Shown here piece after piece: positions 46,264 through 55,161 of a stretch of 64,000 bases of DNA. The stretch spans positions 3,224,001-3,288,000 of the forward strand of contig NZ_AP019860.1 of the NCBI RefSeq assembly GCF_009002475.1, in the 5' to 3' direction. The notes beneath the pieces were generated by a model that worked only from the letters and a program-made list of their open reading frames with translations, did no database searches and had not been told where the DNA came from. This DNA comes from Candidatus Uabimicrobium amorphum (GTDB lineage: Bacteria > Planctomycetota > Uabimicrobiia > Uabimicrobiales > Uabimicrobiaceae). Made by a program: the position numbers and the translations under genes. How positions within the stretch are numbered: the first letter of the stretch is position 1; the number at the start of each line of letters is the position of its first letter.

Positions 46264-47652
46264 TTACTTTTTGTCTGCGAGTTCGGTAAACATTTCTTGG
46301 AAAGAAGCAATAATGTCATCGCCTTGGTTACGTCCATATAGGTTCAACATCGCTTCGTATCCACCTTCATCAAAGTTTTCTTTATCACAAACATATCCCA
46401 TATGGCCATTTGCAAGACCAAAAACAAATACGTTCTTAAAGCCAAGGTCTTTGCCTATTGCTTTTAGAGATACGCCAATAGCAGTCAGTGCCTCACCTGG
46501 CATACAAGCAATCACGGAGTCCCCTATGCGAATTGTTTGCAAACGAAAAGACATAGGAACTAGTCCGGTCACTTCTATTTTCAGCTTATCATTTAGGTTA
46601 GGATACATCTTCTTTAGTGACTCGTGAATTCCCCAACAATCTAACTCTGCATCATCGCGGTCTTCCCATAAATCGATGTTTAGGTGTGCTTTGCGAAATT
46701 TGATGGTTCTGTTTGCTACAGAGATTTTGACATTGTCCTGCGCACGAAGAGCAAGAGCAGTAGTTGTTACGGCGTTACCCAATTGATTACCAACTGTTTC
46801 TGCACCTTTCGCTTTACCACCATTCGGAGAAACGTCACCTTCTGTACCGTTAATGAACATCGCCATTGCTGGCATATTTCTGTCACGCATTGATTTTTCA
46901 ATATTGCGTTCAGCAACCCCCATCACGTCACCAGAAAATTTCATATTGCTAGAACCATAGCATGTACCATGAATAGCAAAGTTGAAAAGGATCGCTAGAG
47001 GTTTGCCATCAAGTGCTTCCACGCGAAAAACACCAATCATCGGATCGAAAACACCTGGATGCTTACGACGATTACGTGTTAGATTGAAAGAAAGAGAAGT
47101 AGATGTTCCAATACGCACTGGTTGCAACTTGCTGTCGGCTTCGATAATCAAATCAGCAATTTTGCGAACAAAAGGTTTGTAAATGCGCTTGTCCATGATA
47201 TCTACAGCAGCAACTGACCAAAAAATACTATCGATCATTGCACCTGGACCAGAGTGAGTGTGTGTACCTGTGATACATAAGTTTTCAAGTGTGATACCTG
47301 TTTTTTTGATTTTTTTTGCTACGTCTTTTACGAGATGTTGTGGAACACCACATGCATCTGATTTTACGATAGCAATTTTCGTATCACCACTTTGAATAAC
47401 AACCACTTTGGTAATTAGAGGATCAAGTACGCCCTCTGACGGAGCGAGAAGAACGTTATAGTTAGATGGATCTAAATCAGGAAAATCCAAACGTCTTTTT
47501 CCACCACCATAACCAGCGAGTGGTACTCCTATTTCAGGTGTCATATCCGCGCTAGCAACGCCTGCTTGCAAAGTTCCCTCAGCATGTACTGCCGTAGGAA
47601 CTACCATGAAAGCAGCCAATATCATACATAGAACAACAACATAGCGCTTCAT
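46264..47652 (-). CDS. Neutral/alkaline non-lysosomal ceramidase-family protein, paralogue 2
   Basis: A 462-aa protein with a signal peptide (MKRYVVVLCMILAAFMVVPTAVHAEG) and AGGGAGGTTATAA before the ATG. Family motifs: AGVASADMTPEIGVPLAGYGG at the start, the metal-site ITGTHTHSGPGAMIDS, ILFNFAIHGTCYGSSNMKFSGD, MFINGTEGDVSPNGG and ACMPGEALTAIGVSLKAIG. This pattern is the conserved amidase core, with the catalytic Ser region in the TEGDVSP block. It probably acts in the periplasm or outside on a ceramide-like or other N-acyl lipid; substrate identity is inferred. It is the upstream member of the pair. Confidence 0.87.
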   Translation of the reverse strand: MKRYVVVLCMILAAFMVVPTAVHAEGTLQAGVASADMTPEIGVPLAGYGGGKRRLDFPDLDPSNYNVLLAPSEGVLDPLITKVVVIQSGDTKIAIVKSDACGVPQHLVKDVAKKIKKTGITLENLCITGTHTHSGPGAMIDSIFWSVAAVDIMDKRIYKPFVRKIADLIIEADSKLQPVRIGTSTSLSFNLTRNRRKHPGVFDPMIGVFRVEALDGKPLAILFNFAIHGTCYGSSNMKFSGDVMGVAERNIEKSMRDRNMPAMAMFINGTEGDVSPNGGKAKGAETVGNQLGNAVTTTALALRAQDNVKISVANRTIKFRKAHLNIDLWEDRDDAELDCWGIHESLKKMYPNLNDKLKIEVTGLVPMSFRLQTIRIGDSVIACMPGEALTAIGVSLKAIGKDLGFKNVFVFGLANGHMGYVCDKENFDEGGYEAMLNLYGRNQGDDIIASFQEMFTELADKK

Positions 47653-47846
47653 TTATAACCTCCCTTTAAAATTAACTAAACGTTATTTAAATAAATGTTG
47701 TCATTATACTATAAATATTCATGTGATTCAATAGATCGATATTTTATATATAGATACGGTTTTAACTCTAACGATTTTGGTTACAGAGAATTACTACCAA
47801 AACAAAGTACGTCCACATGGGATGTGGTTTGTTTCTTTGCTAAAAT

Positions 47847-48899
47847 TTACCATCCAGAAACAATCACCAAACCATCCTTGTCTGTACATGTAAAAAGAGT
47901 TTTGCCGCGAAGTTGCAAAAAACCCGTATTCTCTAAGGCAAGCTTCGTCACAAACTGTGGAGCACCTTCTTGCTGTAATTTATATATTTCGGTAACCTGT
48001 TTGTGCTGCAAAGCAACATATGGAAAACTGATATTGCTACTTTTATCAATCATTTTTTTCCACTCCCACGATTTGCAATCCATACGCAGTGCATTTTTAT
48101 TGTCTGTCTTTAGCATATTCAAACGATGGGTGGTGCTGTCTCCTTTGTACTTTACAACAGTGAATAACGCTGAAGAATCGCTACTACCAACGACTGCTAA
48201 CTGACAATTATCTGCGCGCATCTGTGGATCACTCTCGATGTAGTTTAATTCTGGTATTGACTTAGTAAAATCTTCGCAGTAAAAAACCAAAGAATCTTTT
48301 TGTGTGCCGTAGTACAAACTATTGGCGGATGTCCCCAAAAAAACTATATCGTCTACTTCTTGCACGATAGTAAATTTATCTGCTTGTGCAATATTTACAA
48401 TGGAAAGCCCACGTGAGGTTTGTACAAATAAAAAGTTCCCAGACACCGCTATATGTACAGGCATTTCCACATAGTGAATAAAATCGCGGTTTTGAAATAG
48501 CGGTACTTCTTTGACAAAACGAATGTTACGTGGATCTTTGACATTAAATACCAAAAGGCTGGTACGATAACTTCCTGGGGGCACGATATAAACATAACCA
48601 TCTTTGTGAGCTAACAAGCTACTCCCAGAAATGTAAAGGGAATTTTTCCCCAGTTTCTGTGGAAATGTAAAATTCCCCACAGCCTTGATATTGCCCTGGT
48701 CTTTGATATCGACAACGTATAGTCGCGGAATATTTTTGTGCTTCTGCTTCTGTATGGCCAACAAAAAAACCTTTTCTTTCCCAAGGCAAAAACTACGAAT
48801 AACCCCATCGTCCTCTAAATCTTTAGGAAACCAAGTCGTTGTATTCATTTCTGCAAAACTGACGCATATCGACATAAAAACAATAATAAATTTTAGCAT
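47847..48899 (-). CDS. Secreted LVIVD-type beta-propeller protein
   Basis: A 350-aa protein. ATG 48899 (MLKFIIVFMSICVSFAEM) has TTGGAGGTAAC upstream; the frame extends to 48923 without a better start. After a Sec signal come repeats of the LVIVD type: PRLYVVDIKDQGNIKAVGNF, SLLVFNVKDPRNIRFVKEV and RGLSIVNIAQADKFTIVQEV. These pair a short strand with a following D-P-linked strand, giving a beta-propeller. Such proteins are exported and often surface-bound; no enzymatic residues are obvious. It is divergent from the 49030 gene. Further upstream repeats are degenerate. Confidence 0.7.
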   Translation of the reverse strand: MLKFIIVFMSICVSFAEMNTTTWFPKDLEDDGVIRSFCLGKEKVFLLAIQKQKHKNIPRLYVVDIKDQGNIKAVGNFTFPQKLGKNSLYISGSSLLAHKDGYVYIVPPGSYRTSLLVFNVKDPRNIRFVKEVPLFQNRDFIHYVEMPVHIAVSGNFLFVQTSRGLSIVNIAQADKFTIVQEVDDIVFLGTSANSLYYGTQKDSLVFYCEDFTKSIPELNYIESDPQMRADNCQLAVVGSSDSSALFTVVKYKGDSTTHRLNMLKTDNKNALRMDCKSWEWKKMIDKSSNISFPYVALQHKQVTEIYKLQQEGAPQFVTKLALENTGFLQLRGKTLFTCTDKDGLVIVSGW

Positions 48900-49029
48900 G
48901 TTACCTCCAAAATTATTTAACAATCCGTATATAACTTATCAAAACAATAATACTCTTATTGTGTTGAAAAACCAAGGCTCATTTGGTAACATTTCGCGAG
49001 TTGTGGACATACATGTTGAGGAGAAATTT

Positions 49030-49677
49030 ATGCATACGGTTAAAAGTCGGGTATCGTTTCCCTGCATTTCACAAGAAACCTTACTCCAAATTAAAAATCT
49101 TCGTCAAAAAAAGAGCGAACAAGCCATCTTTTGCTATTCCTACGATGGTGACGTCGAATTTCTTTACTACTTCTTTCTAGGTTGCTTCATTATTTTCCCC
49201 GCGTTATTTTTTATGGGTATAGGAGCATATGACACGTCTCTAATCGTAGTACTGACGTTCTGCTATTTATTTGCTTACTGGATACGTCACTACCAACACC
49301 AAACGGAGTCTTGTTTGTTTTGCGATCATCGTTACCTAGTGTATTTTGATTTCCGCGGTCTCACAATATACAACTTATTAGATTCTGATGGGGATACAAC
49401 GATAAAGAAAGTTGATTTTGTTGAAAACCGTGATCATGAAGGACTCATCATCAAATTCCTCAGCAATGAGACAGTGAAAATATATGCAGAAAAAGACCTA
49501 GAACAATACGTCAAACACCTACAAAAAATCCAATACAACGACGAAAAGCCTATTTTGTCTCCTAAAACCTTAGAGAAAAGGCGCCATCCGTTTTACATTG
49601 TAACAATATATGATGTAGTCTATTATGGAATAATCGCTTATTTTTTGTGCGGTGGCGCTGTATTTGGCAACTTATGA
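49030..49677 (+). CDS. Hypothetical membrane protein
   Basis: A 215-aa protein. ATG 49030 (MHTVKSRVSFPCISQ) follows GTTGAGGAGAAATTT; an open frame runs back to 48685, but that part lies over the opposite-strand gene and its promoter. It has a double membrane segment near residues 40-85 (FLYYFFLGCFIIFPALFFMG, then SLIVVLTFCYLFAYWI), a soluble middle with FDFRGLTIYNLLDSDGDTT, and a final hydrophobic helix (YDVVYYGIIAYFLCGGAVFG). The plan resembles the 63326 gene product (two helices, then a small beta domain), though sequences differ. No function recognised. The atypical kinase gene follows 90 bp downstream. Confidence 0.65.
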   Translation: MHTVKSRVSFPCISQETLLQIKNLRQKKSEQAIFCYSYDGDVEFLYYFFLGCFIIFPALFFMGIGAYDTSLIVVLTFCYLFAYWIRHYQHQTESCLFCDHRYLVYFDFRGLTIYNLLDSDGDTTIKKVDFVENRDHEGLIIKFLSNETVKIYAEKDLEQYVKHLQKIQYNDEKPILSPKTLEKRRHPFYIVTIYDVVYYGIIAYFLCGGAVFGNL

Positions 49678-49767
49678 GGTTATTTAATTGACAAAAATGC
49701 CGCATTTGGTGTACACTAATTTCTTCTAAAGTCCTGGAAAACACTGTCTTCGTTGGAACCATAATTC

Positions 49768-51801
49768 ATGCTCTACCGCAACCTACTGGGGAAGCCAATC
49801 CCACAAAACGCACTTGTTGTCCCTGTCCAGTATCTTATATTTGGCAAAAGATACTACTGTACTTTTTTCTTGGAAGTGGACAAAGAAATCGGGCGTGGAG
49901 CATTCAAAAGAGTAGAGAAAGCCAAAGTAATTGAAATTCTAGGGACACTCCCCTTACCCGAAATTGCCTCTTTGAAAGACACAGATATCGCGCTATATCG
50001 TCCTAGAGAATGCTTCGATTTATTTGTGAATGATATTGAAGACATTATCAAATTGGACGAAATGGAAATTAGCAACTATGTGATAAAGAGTTACTTGGCC
50101 CGAATCAAGGGACACTCTCTTTTTTTACCGGACCATTATCAAGGAACCATTGAAAAATACTCCTATCTGTTTGACAAGAGTTTGATTAAGAAAAATCTAG
50201 ATATGGAGGACTTGCGTTTTTCATTGCGTAAATCTCTCAGTTTACTAATTCCAAATGAACACCTCGACGCCGTTGAAAAAGAAATTCTAAACTACAACGA
50301 CCTCATCAATACTCCGTTCATGTTTTGTCATTTTATGCCCTATGCGATTGAAACTCATCTCAGGGAAATGCCAACAGAAGAAGTTTTGCAGTGTGTATAT
50401 GATTTAGTAGCGATGGTGTGCTATCATGCTGCCGAAGGTATTTATTTTCGCGATTTACGACCGGATAACATACGTCTTAATAAACGCAAAGAGATTCGAT
50501 TAATAGACCCTTCTTATATTTCCAAAAAAGTAAAGCCGCGTTTTCGCTACAATCAATTCATCCAGCAAACATCTCCGGAATATCTACCCAGCGAGTTGGC
50601 TCTACTAATGCGACAAAACAACAAGCACTATATTATCAACTACTTTGCGAAGTTTACCGAGGGTGTTTGTGTAGGCATGCTAGAAAGAGTATTAAAAAGC
50701 ATCTTTATGCCCCGCTATATGGAAAACAAACTCAATCCTCCACGCTCTTTAACTAGCCAAGAAAGAATCGCGCAAGCTCATCAATCGAAGATAAACGAGG
50801 ATATTGATCTATTTAAAGACACCTCTTTAAACTACCATGAAGAACATTTTGAACAATATCAAAAAAGTGTCTTTGAGCGCATCTCCCGCGAGGGATATTT
50901 TGAGGAAATAAAAACGCGAATAAGCAGAGTAATCGAATTGTTGCGCCTGTACTCTAAACCAAAAGTGAACATGATGGGGTGTGAGACCTATTTAAAAGAT
51001 CGCGGCAGCACTGTATCCGTAGAATATCTACCCAAAATGATCACCAAGGTGCTCGCCATTACTCCGCGGCTTGTGAAGGCAACAAATAAATATAAAAAAA
51101 CAGGAGCCCCGAAAGATGCATCACAAACACGCACCAATTCTGGCAGAATCGGTTTGAATACCACAAAAAGGTTTATGAATATAAAGAGAAGCACGGTACA
51201 ACGCTTGACCAAACGCCGTATACCAGCACTTTCCACAACACAAAACCGCGACGACGCTTCGGTTAACTTGCAAATCGACATAGAAGACGAAACACTGATC
51301 AAAATTTTCGTTTATGTAAATAATAAATTTATTCCTTTGAAAATTTTTTTCTTAAATAACCCGCATTTTTTTGCGAAACTACAAAAAATGTGTCTTGCTT
51401 TTTCTTCTGAGCCATCACATCTATTGCCATTTTTTGAGAAGGTAAATAACTCATTCCATGATGAGTCCAAAATGCTACAAATGCGGCAAAAAATAAAAAC
51501 GCAACTACCGCAAAGCCTTATACAAACATTCTCATTTCAAGACCAAGAAATAAATAACTCGCTGCAACAAAAAAAATGTCACAACATTTTTGAGTCACTT
51601 GTCATTGATCATGTCATGCGTGTTGCACAAATTTGTTATTTGCGCAGTTTCGATATCAATGCGGAAATAGACAATTATTTACCTGACTTTGGAGAAAATA
51701 TCATTCGTTTTCTGGAAGTAAACGATGAAGAAAATAACTTTAAAAATTCACACAGTGTAAAAGATTTCATACAGAAAAAATATGAGAGCAAAATCAAATA
51801 G
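49768..51801 (+). CDS. Divergent protein kinase-like protein
   Basis: A 677-aa protein. Residues 38-49 (DKEIGRGAFKRV) look like a glycine-rich loop. Residues 228-234 (RDLRPDN) and 245-250 (LIDPSY) resemble the HRDLKPDN catalytic loop and the DFG motif of protein kinases, with D229, N234 and D247 in the expected spacing. The leading His is Phe and DFG is DPS. SPEYLPSELALL near 270 recalls the APE segment, and a CHFMPYAIETHLRE stretch recalls the hinge. The catalytic Lys is not evident. About 400 residues of unknown helical and basic sequence follow. It may be an active atypical kinase or a pseudokinase. The next gene overlaps by 20 bp. Confidence 0.6.
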   Translation: MLYRNLLGKPIPQNALVVPVQYLIFGKRYYCTFFLEVDKEIGRGAFKRVEKAKVIEILGTLPLPEIASLKDTDIALYRPRECFDLFVNDIEDIIKLDEMEISNYVIKSYLARIKGHSLFLPDHYQGTIEKYSYLFDKSLIKKNLDMEDLRFSLRKSLSLLIPNEHLDAVEKEILNYNDLINTPFMFCHFMPYAIETHLREMPTEEVLQCVYDLVAMVCYHAAEGIYFRDLRPDNIRLNKRKEIRLIDPSYISKKVKPRFRYNQFIQQTSPEYLPSELALLMRQNNKHYIINYFAKFTEGVCVGMLERVLKSIFMPRYMENKLNPPRSLTSQERIAQAHQSKINEDIDLFKDTSLNYHEEHFEQYQKSVFERISREGYFEEIKTRISRVIELLRLYSKPKVNMMGCETYLKDRGSTVSVEYLPKMITKVLAITPRLVKATNKYKKTGAPKDASQTRTNSGRIGLNTTKRFMNIKRSTVQRLTKRRIPALSTTQNRDDASVNLQIDIEDETLIKIFVYVNNKFIPLKIFFLNNPHFFAKLQKMCLAFSSEPSHLLPFFEKVNNSFHDESKMLQMRQKIKTQLPQSLIQTFSFQDQEINNSLQQKKCHNIFESLVIDHVMRVAQICYLRSFDINAEIDNYLPDFGENIIRFLEVNDEENNFKNSHSVKDFIQKKYESKIK

Positions 51802-52354
51802 ACCCAAAGATTGCATCTATGTAGGAAAAGGTGGCTTAAAACTACAATTTGCCTTAGAACATTTTTCCTGCGATGTAGAAAACAAAGTTGCCGCTGACTT
51901 AGGTAGCCATAAAGGAGGATTTGTAGATTGCCTCTTACATCACAGTGCACAGAAAGTGTACTCTGTAGATACTTGTTATGGACTCCTAGATTGGAAACTA
52001 CGCAATGATTCACGTGTAGAGGTGTTTGAACGAAAAAACGCATTGTATTGGCTTTCTCCGCAAAAACTCGATATCATTACTATTGATGTTGGTTGGACAA
52101 AACAACAATTAATTTTACCTGCAGCACTACGAAATTTAAAAGATGATGGTGTCATTCTATCTTTGATAAAACCTCAATACGAATGTGAGAAAAGCGAACT
52201 TGAAAAAGGTGTGCTCGCGGAAGACAAAATACCAGAAATTCTTCGCAATATCGAGAGTGCGATATGTGATTCTTTTTCCGAAATCAAATATGTATACTCC
52301 CCATACAAAGGAAGTGGAGGGAATACGGAAGCATGGTTTTATCTAAAAAAGTAA
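51782..52354 (+). CDS. FtsJ/TlyA-like RNA 2'-O-methyltransferase lacking the S4 domain
   Basis: A 190-aa protein. It matches the methyltransferase part of TlyA-family proteins: CIYVGKGGLKLQFALEHF, ADLGSHKGGFVDCLLHHSA (SAM-binding), VYSVDTCYGLLDWKLRNDSRV, DIITIDVGWTKQQLILPAA and ILSLIKPQYECEKSEL, giving the K-D-K-type catalytic set. The N-terminal S4 RNA-binding domain usual for TlyA is missing; the protein begins about 10 residues before the methyltransferase. The start overlaps the kinase-like gene by 20 bp and its 3' end overlaps the next gene by 22 bp. It probably methylates rRNA, but loss of S4 may change its target. Confidence 0.78.
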   Translation: MRAKSNRPKDCIYVGKGGLKLQFALEHFSCDVENKVAADLGSHKGGFVDCLLHHSAQKVYSVDTCYGLLDWKLRNDSRVEVFERKNALYWLSPQKLDIITIDVGWTKQQLILPAALRNLKDDGVILSLIKPQYECEKSELEKGVLAEDKIPEILRNIESAICDSFSEIKYVYSPYKGSGGNTEAWFYLKK

Positions 52355-52728
52355 AAGGTGGATTTACTCTACTTGAAATACTGATTGCCTTGGTTATTTT
52401 TGTTTTAGGTAGCGTGAGTATATGGAGTCTATTTGCCGTTGCCGTCAACACATATAACGAATCACTGGATCATCAAATAGCCACTCTAGTCGCAGAGTCG
52501 ATCATGGCGGAATTCGAAGACGTTGATGTCGCCAAAGGCAAAGTGTTACTTCCCATATACGAAGGAAAAAGCATTCACTTTCCCGACTACAAATACCAGC
52601 TTAAATGGATTGATGTGGGGGACGATGCGCTGCTCATTAAATTAAAAATTTTTTATCAACGCCGCGGACAAGAGCGCGAATTCGAATTTAGAACAGTCAT
52701 GTATCGTTCGATACAACAGGAGCCGTAG
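52333..52728 (+). CDS. Prepilin-like protein (type II secretion/type IV pilus minor pseudopilin)
   Basis: A 131-aa protein. It begins with a class III signal: basic leader MVLSKKVKGG, cleavage before Phe, and the conserved Glu at position +5 (KGGFTLLEILIALVIFVLGS). The leading hydrophobic helix and a small globular part resemble GspI/PulI-type or type IV minor pilins. A prepilin peptidase would cleave and N-methylate it, and it would then sit in the inner membrane as part of a pseudopilus. No other secretion genes are in the window. It overlaps the methyltransferase gene by 22 bp and is the last gene before a MITE-bearing gap. Confidence 0.87.
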   Translation: MVLSKKVKGGFTLLEILIALVIFVLGSVSIWSLFAVAVNTYNESLDHQIATLVAESIMAEFEDVDVAKGKVLLPIYEGKSIHFPDYKYQLKWIDVGDDALLIKLKIFYQRRGQEREFEFRTVMYRSIQQEP

Positions 52729-53113
52729 TCAGCTTTTCTTATGGTCAGTGAGTAAATTATTGAGAAACAACTCTCACTTGAAAGCCGTTAATTTACGTAG
52801 TAAACTATAAAAAATGTACTTTAAAATAATTCACAAATCAAAACATTGATAATGTTTGCGTTTCGTGGTTAAATTGTAGTTGACAAATTTAATTTGCCCG
52901 TAGGGCGTGTCATCAATTAAAGTTTATTTAATATTAAAGTCATTGTAAATTCTAGCTAGGCGCTCCGTATGCCTCGTAGCTAGGTTATTTAAATAAGGAG
53001 CAACGACGCTAGTATTTAAAAGGGCTCAATAGTGAATGAAGGTTAATTGATGACACGCCCTAGTCTAAAAAACACGAATGTTTTTTGGTAACCTTTGTAG
53101 GAGATAGATTTTT
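52729..53113. other. Intergenic region carrying a MITE
   Basis: About 385 bp; most of it is the element at 52901-53062. Upstream, 52729-52900 is AT-rich with no recognised feature. Downstream, TAGGAGATAG at about 53098 is the ribosome-binding site of the TTG-started CorC-like gene. Confidence 0.55.
52901..53062. mobile_element. MITE-like element with 20-bp perfect terminal inverted repeats
   Basis: TAGGGCGTGTCATCAATTAA (52901-52920) and TTAATTGATGACACGCCCTA (53043-53062) are perfect reverse complements. The element is 162 bp, begins and ends with TA (as IS630/mariner insertions at TA do), and has an internal CTAGCTAGG..CCTCGTAGCTAGG palindrome. It has no transposase. A shorter relative lies at 34506-34548. 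Confidence 0.82.
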
Positions 53114-54394
53114 TTGGACGATCCATCTGGGAGTAGTCTGCTTTTCTTTATTACAGGCTCATTAATACTATCCATGTTTTGTAAACTTGCAAAATATGTA
53201 TACAATAACTTCTCTTATACAAAACTAGACGAGTTACTTGAGACAGAAAAAGCGAAAGATAAAATACAAAAGTATATGACCAAAGGGTCAGATTTACTTA
53301 TTGCGACCAGTTTCTTTGCTGTTTTGTCCAAGGTAGTATTTGTTGCAAGTGTTGTCTTGCTTTTTAGCAAAAATGCCCAAGTGAAAAACGTGCATATTAT
53401 GTACAGTGTACCAATATCATTTCTCCCTCTTTTGTTTACAGATATTGTCGCATTGTACTTGGCGCATCGCTACTCAGAAAGAATAATAACATCTGCCCTA
53501 CCCATTATGTCCGTCTTGTATTGGCTAGGTATTATTTTTGTGTGGCCATTATCAAAATTTATACAGTTTTTAGATACTATATTTATTGCCAGAGCAAGAG
53601 CTTCCTCAGCTGTTTTTGAAAGAGCGATTTTAGATGTGGTATCAAAAGGCGAAGAAGAAGGTATTTTTCAAAAAAGCGAAAAAAACATGATCGAAGCAAT
53701 CATCGATCTACGCGAAGTCGAAACAAAAGAAATTATGACACCGCGAACAGATATGGTGTGCGCAAGTATGAAAGATTCCGTATCAAATGTTTTGCTAGTA
53801 GCCAACGAAGCTGGTTACTCTAGAATTCCTATTTTTAAAGAAAATAGAGACCATATCGTAGGCATTCTCTATATTAAAGATTTATTAAATTATTGGGCAG
53901 AAAAAGATGGAGATAAGCTTGTTATCGCTGATTTGATGCGCAAAGCGTATTTTATTCCAGAAACCAAACCCATTAATAAATTGTTAAAGGAATTTCAAGA
54001 ACAAAAGCTACATATCGCAATTGTTCTCGATGAGTATGGTGGAACTGCTGGAATAGTCACTGTAGAAGATATTCTCGAAGAAATTGTTGGCGAGATTGTA
54101 GATGAGCACGATCGCGAAACTTATGAGGAAATTAAATTCATTGATGAGAATAGCGTAGAGCTCGATGCTCGTGTTCATGTAGAAGAAATCAATGAACAGT
54201 TTGCGTTAAATATACCTGTTGACGAAGGTTATGACACAATTGGCGGGTTTATATTTTCACAAATGGGACGTGTTCCACTACAAGGAGAAACCTACCAATT
54301 TGAAGGCAAAGAATTTAGAGTTTTACAAGCAGGCGAACGACGTATAGATCGGATTTTAATGGTGGATTGCAATTCGATAAAACAAAGTTCTTAA
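53114..54394 (+). CDS. CNNM/CorC-type membrane protein with CBS pair and transporter-associated domain
   Basis: A 426-aa protein starting at TTG 53114, with TAGGAGATAG about 10 bp upstream. An N-terminal transmembrane region of four segments (DUF21/CNNM-like, residues about 5-165) precedes a helical linker with the motif [30 protein letters not shown]. Two CBS domains follow (about 205-320, with [23 protein letters not shown] and [28 protein letters not shown]). A C-terminal CorC_HlyC domain has [21 protein letters not shown] and DRILMV. The family includes Mg2+/Co2+ transport and hemolysin-C-like proteins; ion specificity is not readable. It is the first gene of a long co-directional cluster. 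Confidence 0.9.
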   Translation: MDDPSGSSLLFFITGSLILSMFCKLAKYVYNNFSYTKLDELLETEKAKDKIQKYMTKGSDLLIATSFFAVLSKVVFVASVVLLFSKNAQVKNVHIMYSVPISFLPLLFTDIVALYLAHRYSERIITSALPIMSVLYWLGIIFVWPLSKFIQFLDTIFIARARASSAVFERAILDVVSKGEEEGIFQKSEKNMIEAIIDLREVETKEIMTPRTDMVCASMKDSVSNVLLVANEAGYSRIPIFKENRDHIVGILYIKDLLNYWAEKDGDKLVIADLMRKAYFIPETKPINKLLKEFQEQKLHIAIVLDEYGGTAGIVTVEDILEEIVGEIVDEHDRETYEEIKFIDENSVELDARVHVEEINEQFALNIPVDEGYDTIGGFIFSQMGRVPLQGETYQFEGKEFRVLQAGERRIDRILMVDCNSIKQSS

Positions 54395-54405
54395 GGACGT
54401 TTTAC

Positions 54406-55161
54406 TTGATAATCAAAGAAGAGGCAATTGTTTTAAAAAGCATTAATTATAGTAACTCTAGCCAAATCATGTCCCTTTACACAAAACATCACGGTAAAAT
54501 CAGCATGTTGGCCAAAGGTTCACGTAACAAATCCGCCAAACAATTTGCCGGAACTTTTGAACCGACAATCCATGTAGAAATTGTGTATCGAGAAAAAGAC
54601 GTCAATGTCCTTGCCATTGTAAGAGAATTTGAAATTATTGACTACTTTTATGGTATACGTTCTAGCCTAAAGTATATGTACAATGCTTTCTATTTACTTG
54701 ATTTTGTAAACGAATGCACAACTTCCCATGATCCCAACCAGGGCTTGTTCCAACTTTTACATACAAGTTTAAAATACCTGTCGCTGGGAGCAAATGCAGA
54801 AAAAACGCGTTTTTTTTTTCAAATAAAGGCATTCATTTTACTTGGGGTTATGCCTATCCTGACAGAATGCTGTGCGTGCACAAAGCCCCTTGTTGGCTCC
54901 TACGTTTTTTTTATACCTAAAGAATCGGGCATTGTCTGCCGTCGTTGCAAAGCAAATACGGAAAGTGCCTTTTTACAAATTTCGATGCAAACGTTGAGAA
55001 CGCTACAAAACTTAGAAGTAATGCCATGGACAGGCTTAAAAAAAATTAATCTCTCACAGCGCATAGTAAATGAACTAAATATGTTTTTTCGCTTTTATTT
55101 ACATAGTTTTCTATATAAAGAATTGCGAACGTTTAAGTTGATAGGAAATAGTTATGAGTAA
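54406..55161 (+). CDS. recO: DNA repair protein RecO
   Basis: A 251-aa protein, normal length. I choose TTG 54406, with TTAAGGACG upstream (MIIKEEAIVLKSINYSNSS); a TTG at 54367 lies within the preceding gene. Family features: KEEAIVLKSINYSNSSQIMSL at the start, GKISMLAKGSRNKSAKQFAG (an OB-fold with the KGxR motif), and the zinc region ECCACTKPLVGSY...GIVCRRC in the middle. It acts in the RecFOR pathway, loading RecA onto SSB-coated single-stranded DNA. It overlaps the bamD gene by 8 bp. recR is not nearby. Confidence 0.9.
   Translation: MIIKEEAIVLKSINYSNSSQIMSLYTKHHGKISMLAKGSRNKSAKQFAGTFEPTIHVEIVYREKDVNVLAIVREFEIIDYFYGIRSSLKYMYNAFYLLDFVNECTTSHDPNQGLFQLLHTSLKYLSLGANAEKTRFFFQIKAFILLGVMPILTECCACTKPLVGSYVFFIPKESGIVCRRCKANTESAFLQISMQTLRTLQNLEVMPWTGLKKINLSQRIVNELNMFFRFYLHSFLYKELRTFKLIGNSYE

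Noticed and set aside
47695..48204. 169-codon plus-strand frame
   Set aside because: Antisense shadow of the LVIVD gene.
48685..49029. N-terminal extension of the 49030 gene
   Set aside because: It overlaps the opposite-strand LVIVD gene and its promoter; ATG 49030 has GAGGAG upstream.
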